A stretch of 45,488 nt of DNA from Hyphomicrobiales bacterium (GCA_930633525.1 CAKNFP010000006.1:1-45488), one strand, 5' to 3'. Counted from the stretch's first letter, positions 1-8,374 are shown. Numbers and translations are program-made. The notes: a model not told the origin generated them from the letters alone.

Positions 1-258
1 TGGGACCAGGATTGTCTCTCAACCGGCGCCGATGCCCTGAAGGCCGCGACGGACTATCTCGATCCGCGATATGGCGCATGCTGGGTGTTCGCAATGATGG
101 CCCGGTACCTCGCGGGTGTCGCGCGCCAGGAGCTCGGCGGCATTGAAGATGACAGGCTGACGGACCATGGCCTGATCTTCGCCGGCTTTCCCGAGCAGGC
201 TTCCTTTTCCCTTAAGCCCGGATCGCCAGGTTATCGGCGCGTAGATCTCAAGCTCTAA
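1..258 (+). CDS. Partial gene, 3' end only (unknown function)
   Basis: Frame 1 is open from the first base and ends with TAA at 256-258, giving the last 85 residues of a protein whose start lies outside the window. About three quarters of codons end in G or C, which supports this frame over the antisense reading. The segment ACWVFAMMARYLAGVA is hydrophobic and probably helical, and the tail GYRRVDLKL is polar. I do not recognise the family. The open gene at 45267-45488 leaves the right edge at a complete codon, so the two would join in frame as one protein of about 159 residues if the molecule is circular. It lies just upstream of the partition region. Confidence 0.55.
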   Translation, partial: WDQDCLSTGADALKAATDYLDPRYGACWVFAMMARYLAGVARQELGGIEDDRLTDHGLIFAGFPEQASFSLKPGSPGYRRVDLKL

Positions 259-281
259 GGTTCCCATCGACGGGCTGGATT

Positions 282-308
282 TCAATTGCGGCAGCCTGCC
301 GCGAATGA
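282..308. promoter_or_regulatory. 27-bp palindrome, copy A
   Basis: The arms are TCAATTGCGGCAG (282-294) and CTGCCGCGAATGA (296-308) around one central base. The inner GCGGCAG/CTGCCGC arms pair perfectly and the outer parts have two mismatches. It lies between the partial gene and parA. A nearly identical palindrome occurs at 3951-3977. This suggests a site for a dimeric DNA-binding protein of this replicon, such as a partition or replication protein, but no binding protein can be assigned from sequence alone. Confidence 0.6.
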
Positions 309-309
309 C

Positions 310-371
310 GCGCTTCCTTCGGCATTAAGGCGCTTCCTCTTTGTCGCTTTAACGCGCTTCCTCAAGGAAGC
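310..371. repeat. Three GCGCTTCCT repeats upstream of parA (candidate parS/operator)
   Basis: The 9-mer GCGCTTCCT occurs at 310-318, 330-338 and 354-362, with starts 20 and 24 bp apart, two of them preceded by TTAA-type bases. The last copy extends into a perfect inverted repeat, GCTTCCT (356-362) and AGGAAGC (365-371). ParA operons with small ribbon-helix-helix partners often have the centromere and operator as short direct repeats just upstream, and this array fits that arrangement. An iteron role is the alternative. The stretch 259-495 contains no gene. Confidence 0.55.
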
Positions 372-495
372 TCATTGATGTGATTGCATCCAAGAGCAAT
401 GGCAGGCACGCTCTGCAACGCGCTGCCACGGTGCTGCATCGTAATGTTTTGGCAACCAATCTAAGGCAGCTTCCGGCTTTATCTTCCCTCAGCTG

Positions 496-1182
496 ATGAG
501 AGTGCGAATGCCCGTCATTGTCGTTGCGAACCCCAAGGGCGGCGCCGGGAAATCCACGGCTACGTTGGTGTTGGGGACCGTCCTTGCGGAGCAGGGGGCG
601 AGCGTCACGATCCTGGATTGCGACCCGAATCGCCCGATATCCTCATGGAAAAAGGGGGGCACGGCGAATGCTGTCGAAGTGCTCGATAGCGTGACCGAGA
701 GCAATGTCGTCTCGATCCTCGATGAGCACCGAACCAAGCGGCAGTTCGTTCTGGTCGACCTGGAGGGGACTGCTAGCCGGCTCACGTCGCGCGCCTTGTC
801 GCGCGCGCACTTGGTCATCGTGCCGTTGCAGGCGAGCGCCGTCGACACCGAGCAAGCGGCGAGGGCGGTCCAGCTGATCCGGGAGGAAGAACAGTCGTTC
901 GAGCGGTCCATCCCGTTCCGCGTGCTGTTTACACGGACATCGCCACAGATCCCGACCCGCCTCGAAAAGGCGATTTCATCCGAGTTGGCTGGGGCTGGCA
1001 TCCCATCGTTCTCGACGCATCTACACGAGCGCATGCCGTATCGGGCAATGTTCTATTACCGCCAGGACCTGACCGAACTGGACCCGGCCGAAGTCAACGG
1101 GCTGGTGCAGGCCAGAGAGAATGCGGCGCGGCTTGCCGGCGAACTGGTTGAGATTCTGACCGAGGGGAGGGCGGCAGCGTGA
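496..1182 (+). CDS. parA: ParA-family partition ATPase
   Basis: This 228-residue protein has a deviant Walker A motif KGGAGKST at residues 14-21, then CDPNRP and the acidic stretch VLVDLEG, as in ParA/MinD/VirC1 ATPases. The length fits the short ParA class that lacks the N-terminal DNA-binding domain. Such proteins bind DNA non-specifically in the ATP form and move plasmid copies through a small centromere-binding partner. That partner is probably the next gene, which overlaps by four bases (GTGA). The start is either ATG 496 or ATG 508; neither has a strong ribosome-binding site. Repeats at 310-371 lie directly upstream and probably form the regulatory or centromere region. Confidence 0.9.
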   Translation: MRVRMPVIVVANPKGGAGKSTATLVLGTVLAEQGASVTILDCDPNRPISSWKKGGTANAVEVLDSVTESNVVSILDEHRTKRQFVLVDLEGTASRLTSRALSRAHLVIVPLQASAVDTEQAARAVQLIREEEQSFERSIPFRVLFTRTSPQIPTRLEKAISSELAGAGIPSFSTHLHERMPYRAMFYYRQDLTELDPAEVNGLVQARENAARLAGELVEILTEGRAAA

Positions 1183-1466
1183 ACACCCGCTTTGGATTCG
1201 ACCGTATCAACGACGTGAAGCCGGATGAGACGAACGCACCCGCCGCGCCGATCTCCAAGGTGGATGCCGCTGGCGAGCGCCACGGCTTTGTGAGCCGAGA
1301 GGCCAATGAGCGTCTTTTTAAGCGTGAGGCTCAGAAGGAGGCGACTGTCCCTCTCTCCATCCGCCCGCCGCTATCGGTAGCGAACCGGTTCATTACCTAC
1401 TGCAAGGATCGCCGACTGTCGTACTGGGAAGGCCTTGCGCAGCTGATGGATAAGGCCGGCGTCTGA
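1179..1466 (+). CDS. Small ParB-like partner of ParA
   Basis: A 95-residue hydrophilic protein starting at GTG 1179, overlapping the parA stop as GTGA, with GGGAGG eight bases upstream. The N-terminal half looks disordered. The C-terminal half ([21 protein letters not shown]) has the strand-helix-helix pattern of ribbon-helix-helix partition proteins. Position directly after a short ParA is the classic place for the centromere-binding protein and autorepressor of the partition operon. No closer family can be named from sequence alone. It probably binds the GCGCTTCCT repeats upstream of parA. Confidence 0.7.
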   Translation: MNTRFGFDRINDVKPDETNAPAAPISKVDAAGERHGFVSREANERLFKREAQKEATVPLSIRPPLSVANRFITYCKDRRLSYWEGLAQLMDKAGV

Positions 1467-1469
1467 CGC

Positions 1470-2129
1470 TCATAGATCTGCGTTGAGCGCGCGGCCGACC
1501 GAGACGTGTGAAATCTTGTGGCCCATGGCGCCGAGGTGCCGGGCGATTTCGCGCATGGAAGCGCCGCCCGCTCGCAGGGCGCGGGCCTCGCTCAATGCCG
1601 CCTGTTGGTCATCATCCGGGAGGAGGGCGCCATCGTCTCCGATGCGATAGCCGAAGGGCACGGATCCACCGAGGTAGCGCCCGCGCTGTTTCTGGTCGCG
1701 CTTCACGTCGGCGATGCGCTCGCGGATGCGGTCACGCTCTGCCTCTGCGACGGCAGCCAGGATCGTGAAGACGAGCTTGGCGATCCCGTTGCCGGTCACG
1801 TCACCGCCCAAGTCGATCATATGGACGCCGACCTCCTGGTCCCGCAGCAGCTCCATCATCCGGAGCGCGTCGACGGCCGAGCGGAACATGCGGTCCAGCT
1901 TCGGGGTAACGATCATGTCGCCCGCCTTCACCACCTCGAGCAGCGCGGCACCCTGGGGACGCTCCGCGAGGTAGGTGGAACCGGATATGCCGCGCTCGAT
2001 GAAAATATGGTCGACCTCGTGGCCGTGCATGGAAGCGTAAGAGCGCACCTGCCGTTCCTGGGTGGTGAGGCTCTGGCCCTCCTCCGCCTGGGCTGTCGTG
2101 CTGACGCGGATGTAGCCAAAAACCGCCAT
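1470..2129 (-). CDS. Serine recombinase (resolvase/invertase family)
   Basis: A 219-residue small serine recombinase. Residues 1-10 end in YIRVS with the nucleophile Ser10, followed by the conserved KLDR (77-80) and Arg83 of the catalytic pocket and the long helix AAVAEAERDRIRERI. The C-terminus (GGASMREIARHLGAMGHKISHVSVGRAL) is a helix-turn-helix that reads the recombination site. The length is typical of the resolvase group. It converges on the partition operon, with stops only a few bases apart. On a plasmid its likely task is resolving multimers, and a palindromic candidate site sits 19-41 bp upstream of its start. A role in inversion or as a transposon remnant is less likely because no transposase is nearby. 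Confidence 0.92.
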   Translation of the reverse strand: MAVFGYIRVSTTAQAEEGQSLTTQERQVRSYASMHGHEVDHIFIERGISGSTYLAERPQGAALLEVVKAGDMIVTPKLDRMFRSAVDALRMMELLRDQEVGVHMIDLGGDVTGNGIAKLVFTILAAVAEAERDRIRERIADVKRDQKQRGRYLGGSVPFGYRIGDDGALLPDDDQQAALSEARALRAGGASMREIARHLGAMGHKISHVSVGRALNADL

Positions 2130-2147
2130 GTTAACCCCAAATCACCC

Positions 2148-2170
2148 GTTAACCTGCGTCGCAGATTAAC
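2148..2170. promoter_or_regulatory. Palindrome upstream of the resolvase (candidate res subsite)
   Basis: The arms are GTTAACCTGC (2148-2157) and GCAGATTAAC (2161-2170), ten bases each with one mismatch and a 3-base centre. A further GTTAAC lies at 2129-2134, at the resolvase start. Resolvases usually bind several such 20-30 bp subsites upstream of their own gene, which both recombines and autoregulates. The remaining subsites would lie in 2130-2238, which has no gene. Confidence 0.5.
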
Positions 2171-2238
2171 AGAGATGAGGGTTGTCTGTAAAGGTGCTGT
2201 AGCAGCTTAACAAATAGACGAGCCTTAGCTCACTCCGA

Positions 2239-3057
2239 TCAGTAAAAAAACATGTCGTCTAGGAGTTGTCTTTTCCATGCCCGCCCGAGTGTCATTTCTA
2301 TTTCAGCGCCAGTGGAGCCCTCTCGCCCTGCATATATGCCAATGAGCCACGGCTTCCCGGCTTCCACCCAAGCAGGCGTCCCGTCCACAGCAGACACTTC
2401 CTCACCAAAGTAAAGCACTGGTGCCCCTGACATCCCCTCGCGGGTGATGGCGTCAATTAGAATGACGGGGGAGTTGTCTAAAGCATTAAAAAGCGGTTCA
2501 GATGCTACAGAACCCCTTTTCCAAATCGGAAGCGCGCCTTGGATCGGTATCCCTCTTGGATACCCAAGGATGAACACGTCAGAACCTACGCGAGGGATGG
2601 CTGGCGAGGACTCTGTGAGGTCACGGTTCAGTATCATAAGGGATGGAATGCTTATAATTTTCCCCCGGATATCGTCAAAATCCGGGAGAATCCGGCTCAT
2701 GCGTATCATAGCAATGTCGACAATACGGTGCTCCCCAGTGTCTGAATCGTAGCCCTTGTGCGACTCCCATAAATCATTCTCAGCCGAAGAGATGAAGTGC
2801 TCCTCGTGTCTGAAATCGATAGTATGCTCCTCCTTATCGTAGATATTTATGTTGAATGAGATCCTGTTCGGTATGGCGGCATGCGGGTGAATACAACTGG
2901 TAGTTATCGCATTCCGCCCGGACAGAACGTGCCAGTTCGTTACAAGCGAAACCTCATCGCCGAATTGATAGAAAAAGCCTGTCGCGGAACTGATCTTCGT
3001 ATCATTGAAGTACGTCTCTATCCGCGTAACGGCAGCTGATTCAAGTCGCATTCGCAT
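2239..3057 (-). CDS. Trypsin-like serine protease
   Basis: The 272-residue product has the complete chymotrypsin-fold triad in order: His43 in TNWHVLSG, Asp114 in RIVDIAMI and Ser210 in GMSGAPV, with the oxyanion-loop glycine. A FILGYPRG strand lies between the last two, as in HtrA-like bacterial trypsin-like proteases. There is no signal peptide, PDZ domain or membrane segment, so it should act in the cytoplasm. Such stand-alone proteases are frequent accessory genes, sometimes in defence loci, but no effector partner is recognisable next to it. Base composition is more AT-rich than the flanking genes, suggesting separate acquisition. Confidence 0.85.
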   Translation of the reverse strand: MRMRLESAAVTRIETYFNDTKISSATGFFYQFGDEVSLVTNWHVLSGRNAITTSCIHPHAAIPNRISFNINIYDKEEHTIDFRHEEHFISSAENDLWESHKGYDSDTGEHRIVDIAMIRMSRILPDFDDIRGKIISIPSLMILNRDLTESSPAIPRVGSDVFILGYPRGIPIQGALPIWKRGSVASEPLFNALDNSPVILIDAITREGMSGAPVLYFGEEVSAVDGTPAWVEAGKPWLIGIYAGREGSTGAEIEMTLGRAWKRQLLDDMFFY

Positions 3058-3216
3058 AGGTCACTCCGGAACATCGCTTATCCATAGGGATGGGCGTCGA
3101 CCACATTGCGCGATTTGACTTCGTTCGCGCCAGAGGGCGGAATGGTTGATCGAGTCTCGCAGAGATTCGGAAGTGATTTGCGGAGAGATAGAGCCGAGCA
3201 GGGTCTAAAAAGCCAA

Positions 3217-3244
3217 AGGCTCCGGAGTTGGCGCTCCAGAGCCT
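3217..3244. terminator. Strong hairpin between protease and winged-helix gene
   Basis: AGGCTCCGGAG (3217-3227) pairs with CTCCAGAGCCT (3234-3244) with one mismatch and a 6-base loop. There is no long T-run on either side, so it may be an attenuator or operator rather than a plain terminator. The surrounding 3058-3375 contains no other gene. Confidence 0.4.
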
Positions 3245-3375
3245 CTGAAATCAGATAGGGACTTTCGTCTCCCGACAAAGGCGAATGTCCCATGGCTCTC
3301 AAAAGGAGTCAACGGGGGAATTGGCGTTTCTCCGATCGGTATGGCTTTGCCTGCGCGGCCCGGAGAAGGGCTGAT

Positions 3376-4143
3376 ATGTTCGCAGAAAGAATTGGTGCGG
3401 CCATTGATGGCGCGCGCACACTGACGCAACTTGACCACCTGTCGAAATCGATCTGGCAGGCGGTACTATCCGGGGCCGTTTCGGACGACGACGCGCAGCA
3501 CCTGGCGGAGCGCATCCATGCCAGTCGCGGCAAGACGCGCGCGGCCTATGTGCCGGTCGGCCTGCCACCTGGACGCCCGTCCATATTCCCACCGCGCAAA
3601 GCCCAGATCCCGACCGATCGGCAGAAGTCACGGTTGCGTCGCCGGCAACTCGCGGCTTCCGGGCCAATGCCGCCGCGCCTGGCCGCCATGTTCACCACAA
3701 GTGAGCTGTCCGCTATCAAAGTGATAGCAGATGAGGTGCGCGCCAAAGGGCACTGCGACCGCTCGATTGCGGAGATTGCCTCCCGCGCTGGTGTCGGCCG
3801 CACGACCGTGCAGAACGCTATTCGAATGGCAGCCCGCGAAGGCCTCGTGACGGTCCAGGAGCGGCGGCGGCAGGGGCAGAAGAACGAAACAAACATAGTC
3901 CGCGTCGTGTCAGCCGAATGGCGGGCTTGGCTGAGGACGAGGGCTGAGCGTCAATTGCGGCAGTCTGCCGCGATTGAAAGCCCGCAGACGACCACCTACC
4001 CAGAACAGCGGGCTATAGGGTTCAAAAACACGAACCCCACGGATATAAAAACAAAAACACGCTTAGCAGAAAACGAAGGCGAAGCAGCGGAGCTGTTGGG
4101 CTTCAATCCACAACCTATCATTTTCGGCAATGTGGAGAAGTAA
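3376..4143 (+). CDS. Winged-helix DNA-binding protein, plasmid type
   Basis: A basic protein of 255 residues from ATG 3376, which has GGAGAAGGG upstream. A longer form from ATG 3292 (283 residues) is possible but lacks a clear ribosome-binding site. The centre holds a helix-turn-helix (SIAEIASRAGVGRTTVQNA) followed by a basic wing (GLVTVQERRRQGQK), as in GntR-like and replication-protein winged helices. The N-terminal part is helical and the C-terminus polar. Related proteins occur on rhizobial plasmids and integrative elements. It could be a replication accessory factor or a regulator. The 27-bp palindrome at 3951-3977 lies inside its own coding sequence. Confidence 0.75.
   Translation: MFAERIGAAIDGARTLTQLDHLSKSIWQAVLSGAVSDDDAQHLAERIHASRGKTRAAYVPVGLPPGRPSIFPPRKAQIPTDRQKSRLRRRQLAASGPMPPRLAAMFTTSELSAIKVIADEVRAKGHCDRSIAEIASRAGVGRTTVQNAIRMAAREGLVTVQERRRQGQKNETNIVRVVSAEWRAWLRTRAERQLRQSAAIESPQTTTYPEQRAIGFKNTNPTDIKTKTRLAENEGEAAELLGFNPQPIIFGNVEK
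3951..3977. promoter_or_regulatory. 27-bp palindrome, copy B (inside a gene)
   Basis: TCAATTGCGGCAG (3951-3963) and CTGCCGCGATTGA (3965-3977) around a single T, with one mismatch. The left arm is identical to copy A at 282-294. It falls within the 3' part of the winged-helix gene, where it encodes roughly QLRQSAAIE. The match therefore survives in a coding and a non-coding setting, which argues for selection on the DNA site. Confidence 0.6.
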
Positions 4144-4458
4144 CGATGCATCATGCGGCTAGGATCTGGTGGTCCAAAATCCATAGATGGCATCCGATGG
4201 ATATGAGTGTCCTGCCTAATCAGTGCCCTGCCTGTCTATGGTCGCACCGCCTGAATGGCTGCATATCCAAGAGGGGGCTGGGATTGAGCGGCTTGTAAGT
4301 GAAGCGAAGGTCCTGGCCGTTACCGCCTCGCCGGGTATAGGCTTTTCTGTGCCGCCTCGATCGTGCGCAAACCAGAGAGCTGTGGGTTGAGCGTTACTTA
4401 AGTATTCTGCCCTAATGCAGGAGCGCGCCCCGCGAACAGACTTTGATGAACGCTGTGA
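4144..4458. other. Intergenic stretch, no supported gene
   Basis: About 315 bases between convergent genes. An open frame of 50 codons at 4146-4298 begins two bases after the preceding stop but has no ribosome-binding site or recognisable product, so it is not called. No clear terminator or repeat was seen. Confidence 0.5.
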
Positions 4459-5538
4459 TCAAGGAATGATCTGGGGAACTTCACTGATCGGATATCTAGA
4501 TTGCCTAAGGATGGAGAGTATTTCAGTCCGTGTATCCGTCCTACTGTTGAGATGGCTTTTGTACTCTATCCTCAACCTGCTCGCGCTAGAATCCGCAGAC
4601 AGCGCTATATCATTCACCATGTTCATCAATTCTGCGGGGGAGGATGCTCGCTCCAGACCCGGCGGCGCATCTTGCCCTAGGGAGGCTACTGCGGTCCCAA
4701 TTTGAGAGGCGAGGGTCATCGCTGACGAAATCATCGTTAAAGTCGCTGCCGTCGCTTGCGCCCGACGCGCTTTATCAAGAGCCTTCGCTAAATCCTCCTC
4801 AATGGACTTGATCTTGGCTTCGTCATCCACTTGCTTCTGCCGTAGGTTGGCAAGGTTTTCCCTGAGCCGCTGATCGCTCATCGCCTTTTCCAGATGAGCT
4901 GCTGCTGCTCCTAACGCCGCAACATCATTCGCTTTGTTTATTGATTGCAGAATTTTGTCGTCAGCAAAGGCCCGAGCACTCTCGGAAATCACGCCACGCG
5001 CGCTTCTCATTTCCGCTGTTAGGGCACGGTCAGCCCTTGAAAACCAAAGGAAATAACTTTTATCAAGATCCACAATAGCTCCACGCGCCGTAGTCACCTC
5101 TAGATGATCAAGCTGGCGATAAGCTAGATTGACCGCAGAAGGAGATGTCCCAGCTCCAAGTATAGAAACATCATTACCGACGACGGAATAAATTGGTGTT
5201 TCTCCTTGAAGCTTCTGAATATTAACGTGCACTAGTACTCCAACTTGTCCCGTGCTATCAAGAAGGTGAATAATTGAAGGCTCTTTACTTAACAAGGATT
5301 TGTCCACCACCTTTCGGATCAGAATTTCATTCAGACATCGGCACGCCTGCCGTGCCAGATTGGCTGCTGCAGAGATAGTGCGCCCGCGACCAACAAATGC
5401 AGGTGATTCAGGAGGCTGCGTCCTATCGACGGGCGGTAGGAGAACTGTCTCGACCCGCGCTGGAGTAGGGAAGGTGCAGTACAGAGCAATCGCAAAAAAG
5501 CCCACTGATTGAGTTATTTTAGCAAGGCAGTTGCTCAT
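4459..5538 (-). CDS. Exported coiled-coil protein, unknown function
   Basis: The start is taken at ATG 5538 because it overlaps the upstream stop as ATGA and gives a normal signal peptide (basic start, then SVGFFAIALYCTF, then a small-residue cleavage region). An upstream in-frame extension to 5688 lies inside the preceding gene and is unlikely to be used. The mature protein of about 330 residues has a globular N-terminal half and a long charged helix, roughly residues 210-265, followed by the apolar stretch AATLTMISSAMTLASQIG. That is a coiled coil leading into a possible membrane-active helix. I do not recognise the family. Overlap with the Tat-signal gene implies that the two products work together outside the cytoplasm. 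Confidence 0.7.
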   Translation of the reverse strand: MSNCLAKITQSVGFFAIALYCTFPTPARVETVLLPPVDRTQPPESPAFVGRGRTISAAANLARQACRCLNEILIRKVVDKSLLSKEPSIIHLLDSTGQVGVLVHVNIQKLQGETPIYSVVGNDVSILGAGTSPSAVNLAYRQLDHLEVTTARGAIVDLDKSYFLWFSRADRALTAEMRSARGVISESARAFADDKILQSINKANDVAALGAAAAHLEKAMSDQRLRENLANLRQKQVDDEAKIKSIEEDLAKALDKARRAQATAATLTMISSAMTLASQIGTAVASLGQDAPPGLERASSPAELMNMVNDIALSADSSASRLRIEYKSHLNSRTDTRTEILSILRQSRYPISEVPQIIP

Positions 5539-6878
5539 CGGTACAATCGCGTTAGGTCGGTGAGGTTTCTCTTTGCAACTTCGCACGCAGTCATTGTTCG
5601 CGCTCCGTATGCTATCCGGCTCCGTTCCAGGTTCACCGCTCCGATCATTTCGGATAACGATTTTATCGCCTCGTTCCCGTCGGCCCAATTTTTTAACGAA
5701 TACATCCTGTTTAGGCGATCTTGTGGCTTTGGCAGGTCTCCGACAGCCACTTGGCAGAGAGTGTCAGGGGGCAAGTTTACGTTGCCCGCCGGGAGCCGCT
5801 GCTCGGGTTCTTGGCGGAGGGACAGAAAGAGCACCCCGGTAGGCGTATCGTTATCCATGACCTCGGCCTCGATTAACGAGACTTTCCGGAAGATCCTCTC
5901 ATTCGGACCGTTCCTTCCCGGAGTGTCGATTGTCTCACTGCACCAAAGCATCGTTGTTCGCGATGATGCTGGCCAGATACGGGGAAAAAATCTTTCTTTG
6001 GGTTGCCCGTCCTCGTGCCTAGTTGGGGGGCACGGATGGCGTTGAGTGAAATGGCCAGGAGGTACATAGTCCCGCGCACCGGTACACGCTACCAATGCTT
6101 CTGTGCCAGGTATGAGTGTGAGCCGAGATCCAAGGGGGCTCTTAAGTATAGCGTCAATCGTTGCGACTAATCTTTGGTTGGCCTTCTGTGTGTATCCAGC
6201 CGCCGAATGCGGGCGCTTTTCATCGAGAATGGCATCAAGCCATGGCATGTAGATGTTATCTACTGTTCCTACGATTTCGGGATACCTGTATCCTAGTAAG
6301 TTCTTTAAGTTAACTTCCACGAAGGCTGTTGTAGAGGCAACGAGTGCAGTTGACGGATCCGAAGAATCCTGAACGTTAATCTCTTGGCGCGCCTTTTGAA
6401 GGCGAGACAGCAAAAAACGAAGATCGGCCTGGGTTAAGGGGTCGCGCTGCCAGTCCGTGAATATTTGGCTCGGATCTTTGTTAAGCAGCTTCTCGTGGTA
6501 TCCTTTTACAACGGCCAGCATTTCCAATTGTAACTTGCGTGTTGTTTCACGCTTCAGGAGCGCATCTATTTGGGTGGGCAAATCGTCGAGTCGTTTGTAC
6601 ACCTCGGCGAGGCGGTTCTGTATGTCGCTTAGCTTTGAAATCGAAACTTTCAGCAGCTCATAGTTGGCCGAGAGCATCGCGCCGACTCCGCCATCACTTT
6701 GGTTGTGGGCAGCAATCATGCCTGCGACTGCGGAGCCAACGGCCAGGGCTTCCATAGCCAAGGCCTTACCTTCTGTAGGAAAAGCGAAGGCTCCGGCGAC
6801 GCCTAATGGCAAAGCCCTAGTTAGTAGGGCGGTGGAAGTGATGCCTCGAAGAACGTTGCGACGATTGATGTCGGTCAT
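5535..6878 (-). CDS. Tat-signal exported helical protein, unknown function
   Basis: This 447-residue protein begins with a twin-arginine signal (NRRNVLRG, then the hydrophobic TSTALLTRALPLGVAGAFAF), so it should be exported folded. After the signal comes AVAGMIAA and a long amphipathic helical region, roughly residues 70-170, rich in Leu, Lys and Asp. The C-terminal part is mixed, with Cys residues. The helical hairpin plus apolar segment resembles the general shape of alpha-helical pore-forming proteins, but no motif proves this. It is the first gene of a two-gene operon with the coiled-coil protein downstream (ATGA overlap). Codon bias is weaker than in neighbouring genes, suggesting separate acquisition. 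Confidence 0.72.
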   Translation of the reverse strand: MTDINRRNVLRGITSTALLTRALPLGVAGAFAFPTEGKALAMEALAVGSAVAGMIAAHNQSDGGVGAMLSANYELLKVSISKLSDIQNRLAEVYKRLDDLPTQIDALLKRETTRKLQLEMLAVVKGYHEKLLNKDPSQIFTDWQRDPLTQADLRFLLSRLQKARQEINVQDSSDPSTALVASTTAFVEVNLKNLLGYRYPEIVGTVDNIYMPWLDAILDEKRPHSAAGYTQKANQRLVATIDAILKSPLGSRLTLIPGTEALVACTGARDYVPPGHFTQRHPCPPTRHEDGQPKERFFPRIWPASSRTTMLWCSETIDTPGRNGPNERIFRKVSLIEAEVMDNDTPTGVLFLSLRQEPEQRLPAGNVNLPPDTLCQVAVGDLPKPQDRLNRMYSLKNWADGNEAIKSLSEMIGAVNLERSRIAYGARTMTACEVAKRNLTDLTRLYR

Positions 6879-7024
6879 TGCACCCCCCGGCGCGAAAAAC
6901 CGTATCCAGCTTCGATAGTCCGACGATAGGCGCGACTACCAGTCGCGGTAAAAATTTTCCGCGCCCAAGCTTTTCAGTTAAAGTCGCACGAGATTTGACC
7001 GAATGCAACACGTTCGTGAGTCGT

Positions 7025-7234
7025 TCAGATTCGCTCTTTCGACTGGCTTGCAACGGCTTCGCGCACGCGGGCAAGGCAGCTTTGCATGCTGTCCAGGATC
7101 GCTTCGGCCGTCGCGGTAGGCTGGCCGCTGGCCCGCAATTCCCTGATGAAGTCACGTTGCCGGGCGCACCGCGCTTCGGCTTCTTTTACGTGCTCTGCTG
7201 ACACCGTGATCGTGGCGACCTTCGGCGTGAACAT
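7025..7234 (-). CDS. Small conserved alphaproteobacterial protein
   Basis: The start at ATG 7234 is fixed by GGAGGAAGAA immediately upstream; an in-frame extension to 7348 is unlikely. The product is 69 residues, mostly helical and charged, with the stretch RQRDFIRELRASGQPTATAE that I associate with small proteins widespread in Bradyrhizobium and relatives. Function is unknown. A perfect palindrome, CCATA and TATGG around one A (7292-7302), lies upstream and may be an operator. Confidence 0.75.
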   Translation of the reverse strand: MFTPKVATITVSAEHVKEAEARCARQRDFIRELRASGQPTATAEAILDSMQSCLARVREAVASQSKERI

Positions 7235-7396
7235 TTCTTCCTCCGTGGTCGAAACGAGGAACCGGCGAGCGCCGATCCAAGTTCCGATTTGCCATAATAT
7301 GGTATCGACCGCGATCAGGCGCGAGTGTGCTTCCACACGCTTCAACAACTATAGCCCTCCCCTCGCATATCTAGAGGTATTGGCGTATATTACGGC

Positions 7397-8305
7397 ATGC
7401 GAACGATTTGCTCCGCCGCGATCGATTCAGGCGGTCGCCATGCCATCATCGAGTACAAGGGCTACCGCGGTCGCCTCGTTCCTCCGGATCCAGAGGCCGG
7501 CTTGCCCTGCTATCGGATCGAGCCCGTCGAGGGGCCGTCTGGCTACTGGGAGGGAGCGATTGCCTGCGCTTCTCCGGACGTGGCTGAAAAGCAATTCCAA
7601 CTCGCCGTCAGAGGTCATATCCGCGTCGGCCGATATCGAAGGGCACGGCAGCGTGGCCCCCGACCATTCAGATGGCTCAACCTCGGTGAATGGGCGCAAC
7701 AGCTGGGAATCGAGCGAGATGTCGTGGCGTCCCTGCGCCGCGAGGATTTCGCTGACACTGCCGGCGTGCGCGCGCTCAGCCTGACGTTATACCAGCGTCC
7801 GAGGCGTGTTACGCGCGCTTTCGTCGACGAGTTCTCTCAGGGCGTCGACGACGATCACCTGATCGATATGCTTCTACCGGATGTCTGGGTGCCGGAACGG
7901 CTATGCCAGCGGTGGCTGGGTGATCGGGCCATACCGGTCGCCAAAGTGGCGCAACCTGCGCCAGATCCTCGCGGCCCCGCTGGCGCGACGATAACCCAAC
8001 CCGAAACCTCTCCCGTAGCTCGGCCTACGAGATCGGTAGAAGAAGACTTCAAGGCGTGGGTCGAATGGTGGGAGTTGGAAAGCCCGTCGTGGCATCCCGG
8101 CGAAGACATTGACCGTGAGTACCTAAAGAGCTGTGGCCACGTTCTCGACAGAGACTCGTATCGGTTGATGCGGTCAGAGTTCATCCGAGACAAGAAGCGC
8201 ATCCGCTCTGGTGCCCGCGTCAGATCCGCAAGGGAGGCTTTCGCAGCCACGCTTAATCGCGCGAAAGAATATTTTCGGCGTGATTCCGCGCTATTGTCCG
8301 CGTGA
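7397..8305 (+). CDS. Hypothetical protein, 302 residues
   Basis: Start at ATG 7397; no strong ribosome-binding site is visible. The N-terminal 75 residues look like a small beta-rich domain (HAIIEYKGYRGRLVPPDPEAG). The middle is basic (RRARQRGPRPFRW) and the C-terminal 90 residues are helical with many charged residues. No family was recognised. High GC at third positions supports coding. It opens the run of small phage-type genes that follows on the same strand. Confidence 0.65.
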   Translation: MRTICSAAIDSGGRHAIIEYKGYRGRLVPPDPEAGLPCYRIEPVEGPSGYWEGAIACASPDVAEKQFQLAVRGHIRVGRYRRARQRGPRPFRWLNLGEWAQQLGIERDVVASLRREDFADTAGVRALSLTLYQRPRRVTRAFVDEFSQGVDDDHLIDMLLPDVWVPERLCQRWLGDRAIPVAKVAQPAPDPRGPAGATITQPETSPVARPTRSVEEDFKAWVEWWELESPSWHPGEDIDREYLKSCGHVLDRDSYRLMRSEFIRDKKRIRSGARVRSAREAFAATLNRAKEYFRRDSALLSA

Positions 8306-8374
8306 TTTATCTAGACCTATCTAGTGCTCATACCCGATTGCGAGACCTCGCCGGGTTCACCGAAAGGGCACTCG

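Noticed and set aside
1518..2210. Plus-strand open frame of 230 codons opposite the resolvase
   Set aside because: The minus strand encodes a full serine recombinase with Ser10 and a helix-turn-helix.
3078..3086. TTATCCATA as a DnaA box
   Set aside because: One mismatch to the consensus and only a single copy; not enough to mark an origin.
4146..4298. 50-codon open frame after the winged-helix gene
   Set aside because: No ribosome-binding site, weak codon bias, unusual composition.
5539..5688. N-terminal extension of the coiled-coil protein
   Set aside because: It lies inside the preceding gene and hides a normal signal peptide; ATG 5538 with ATGA overlap is better.
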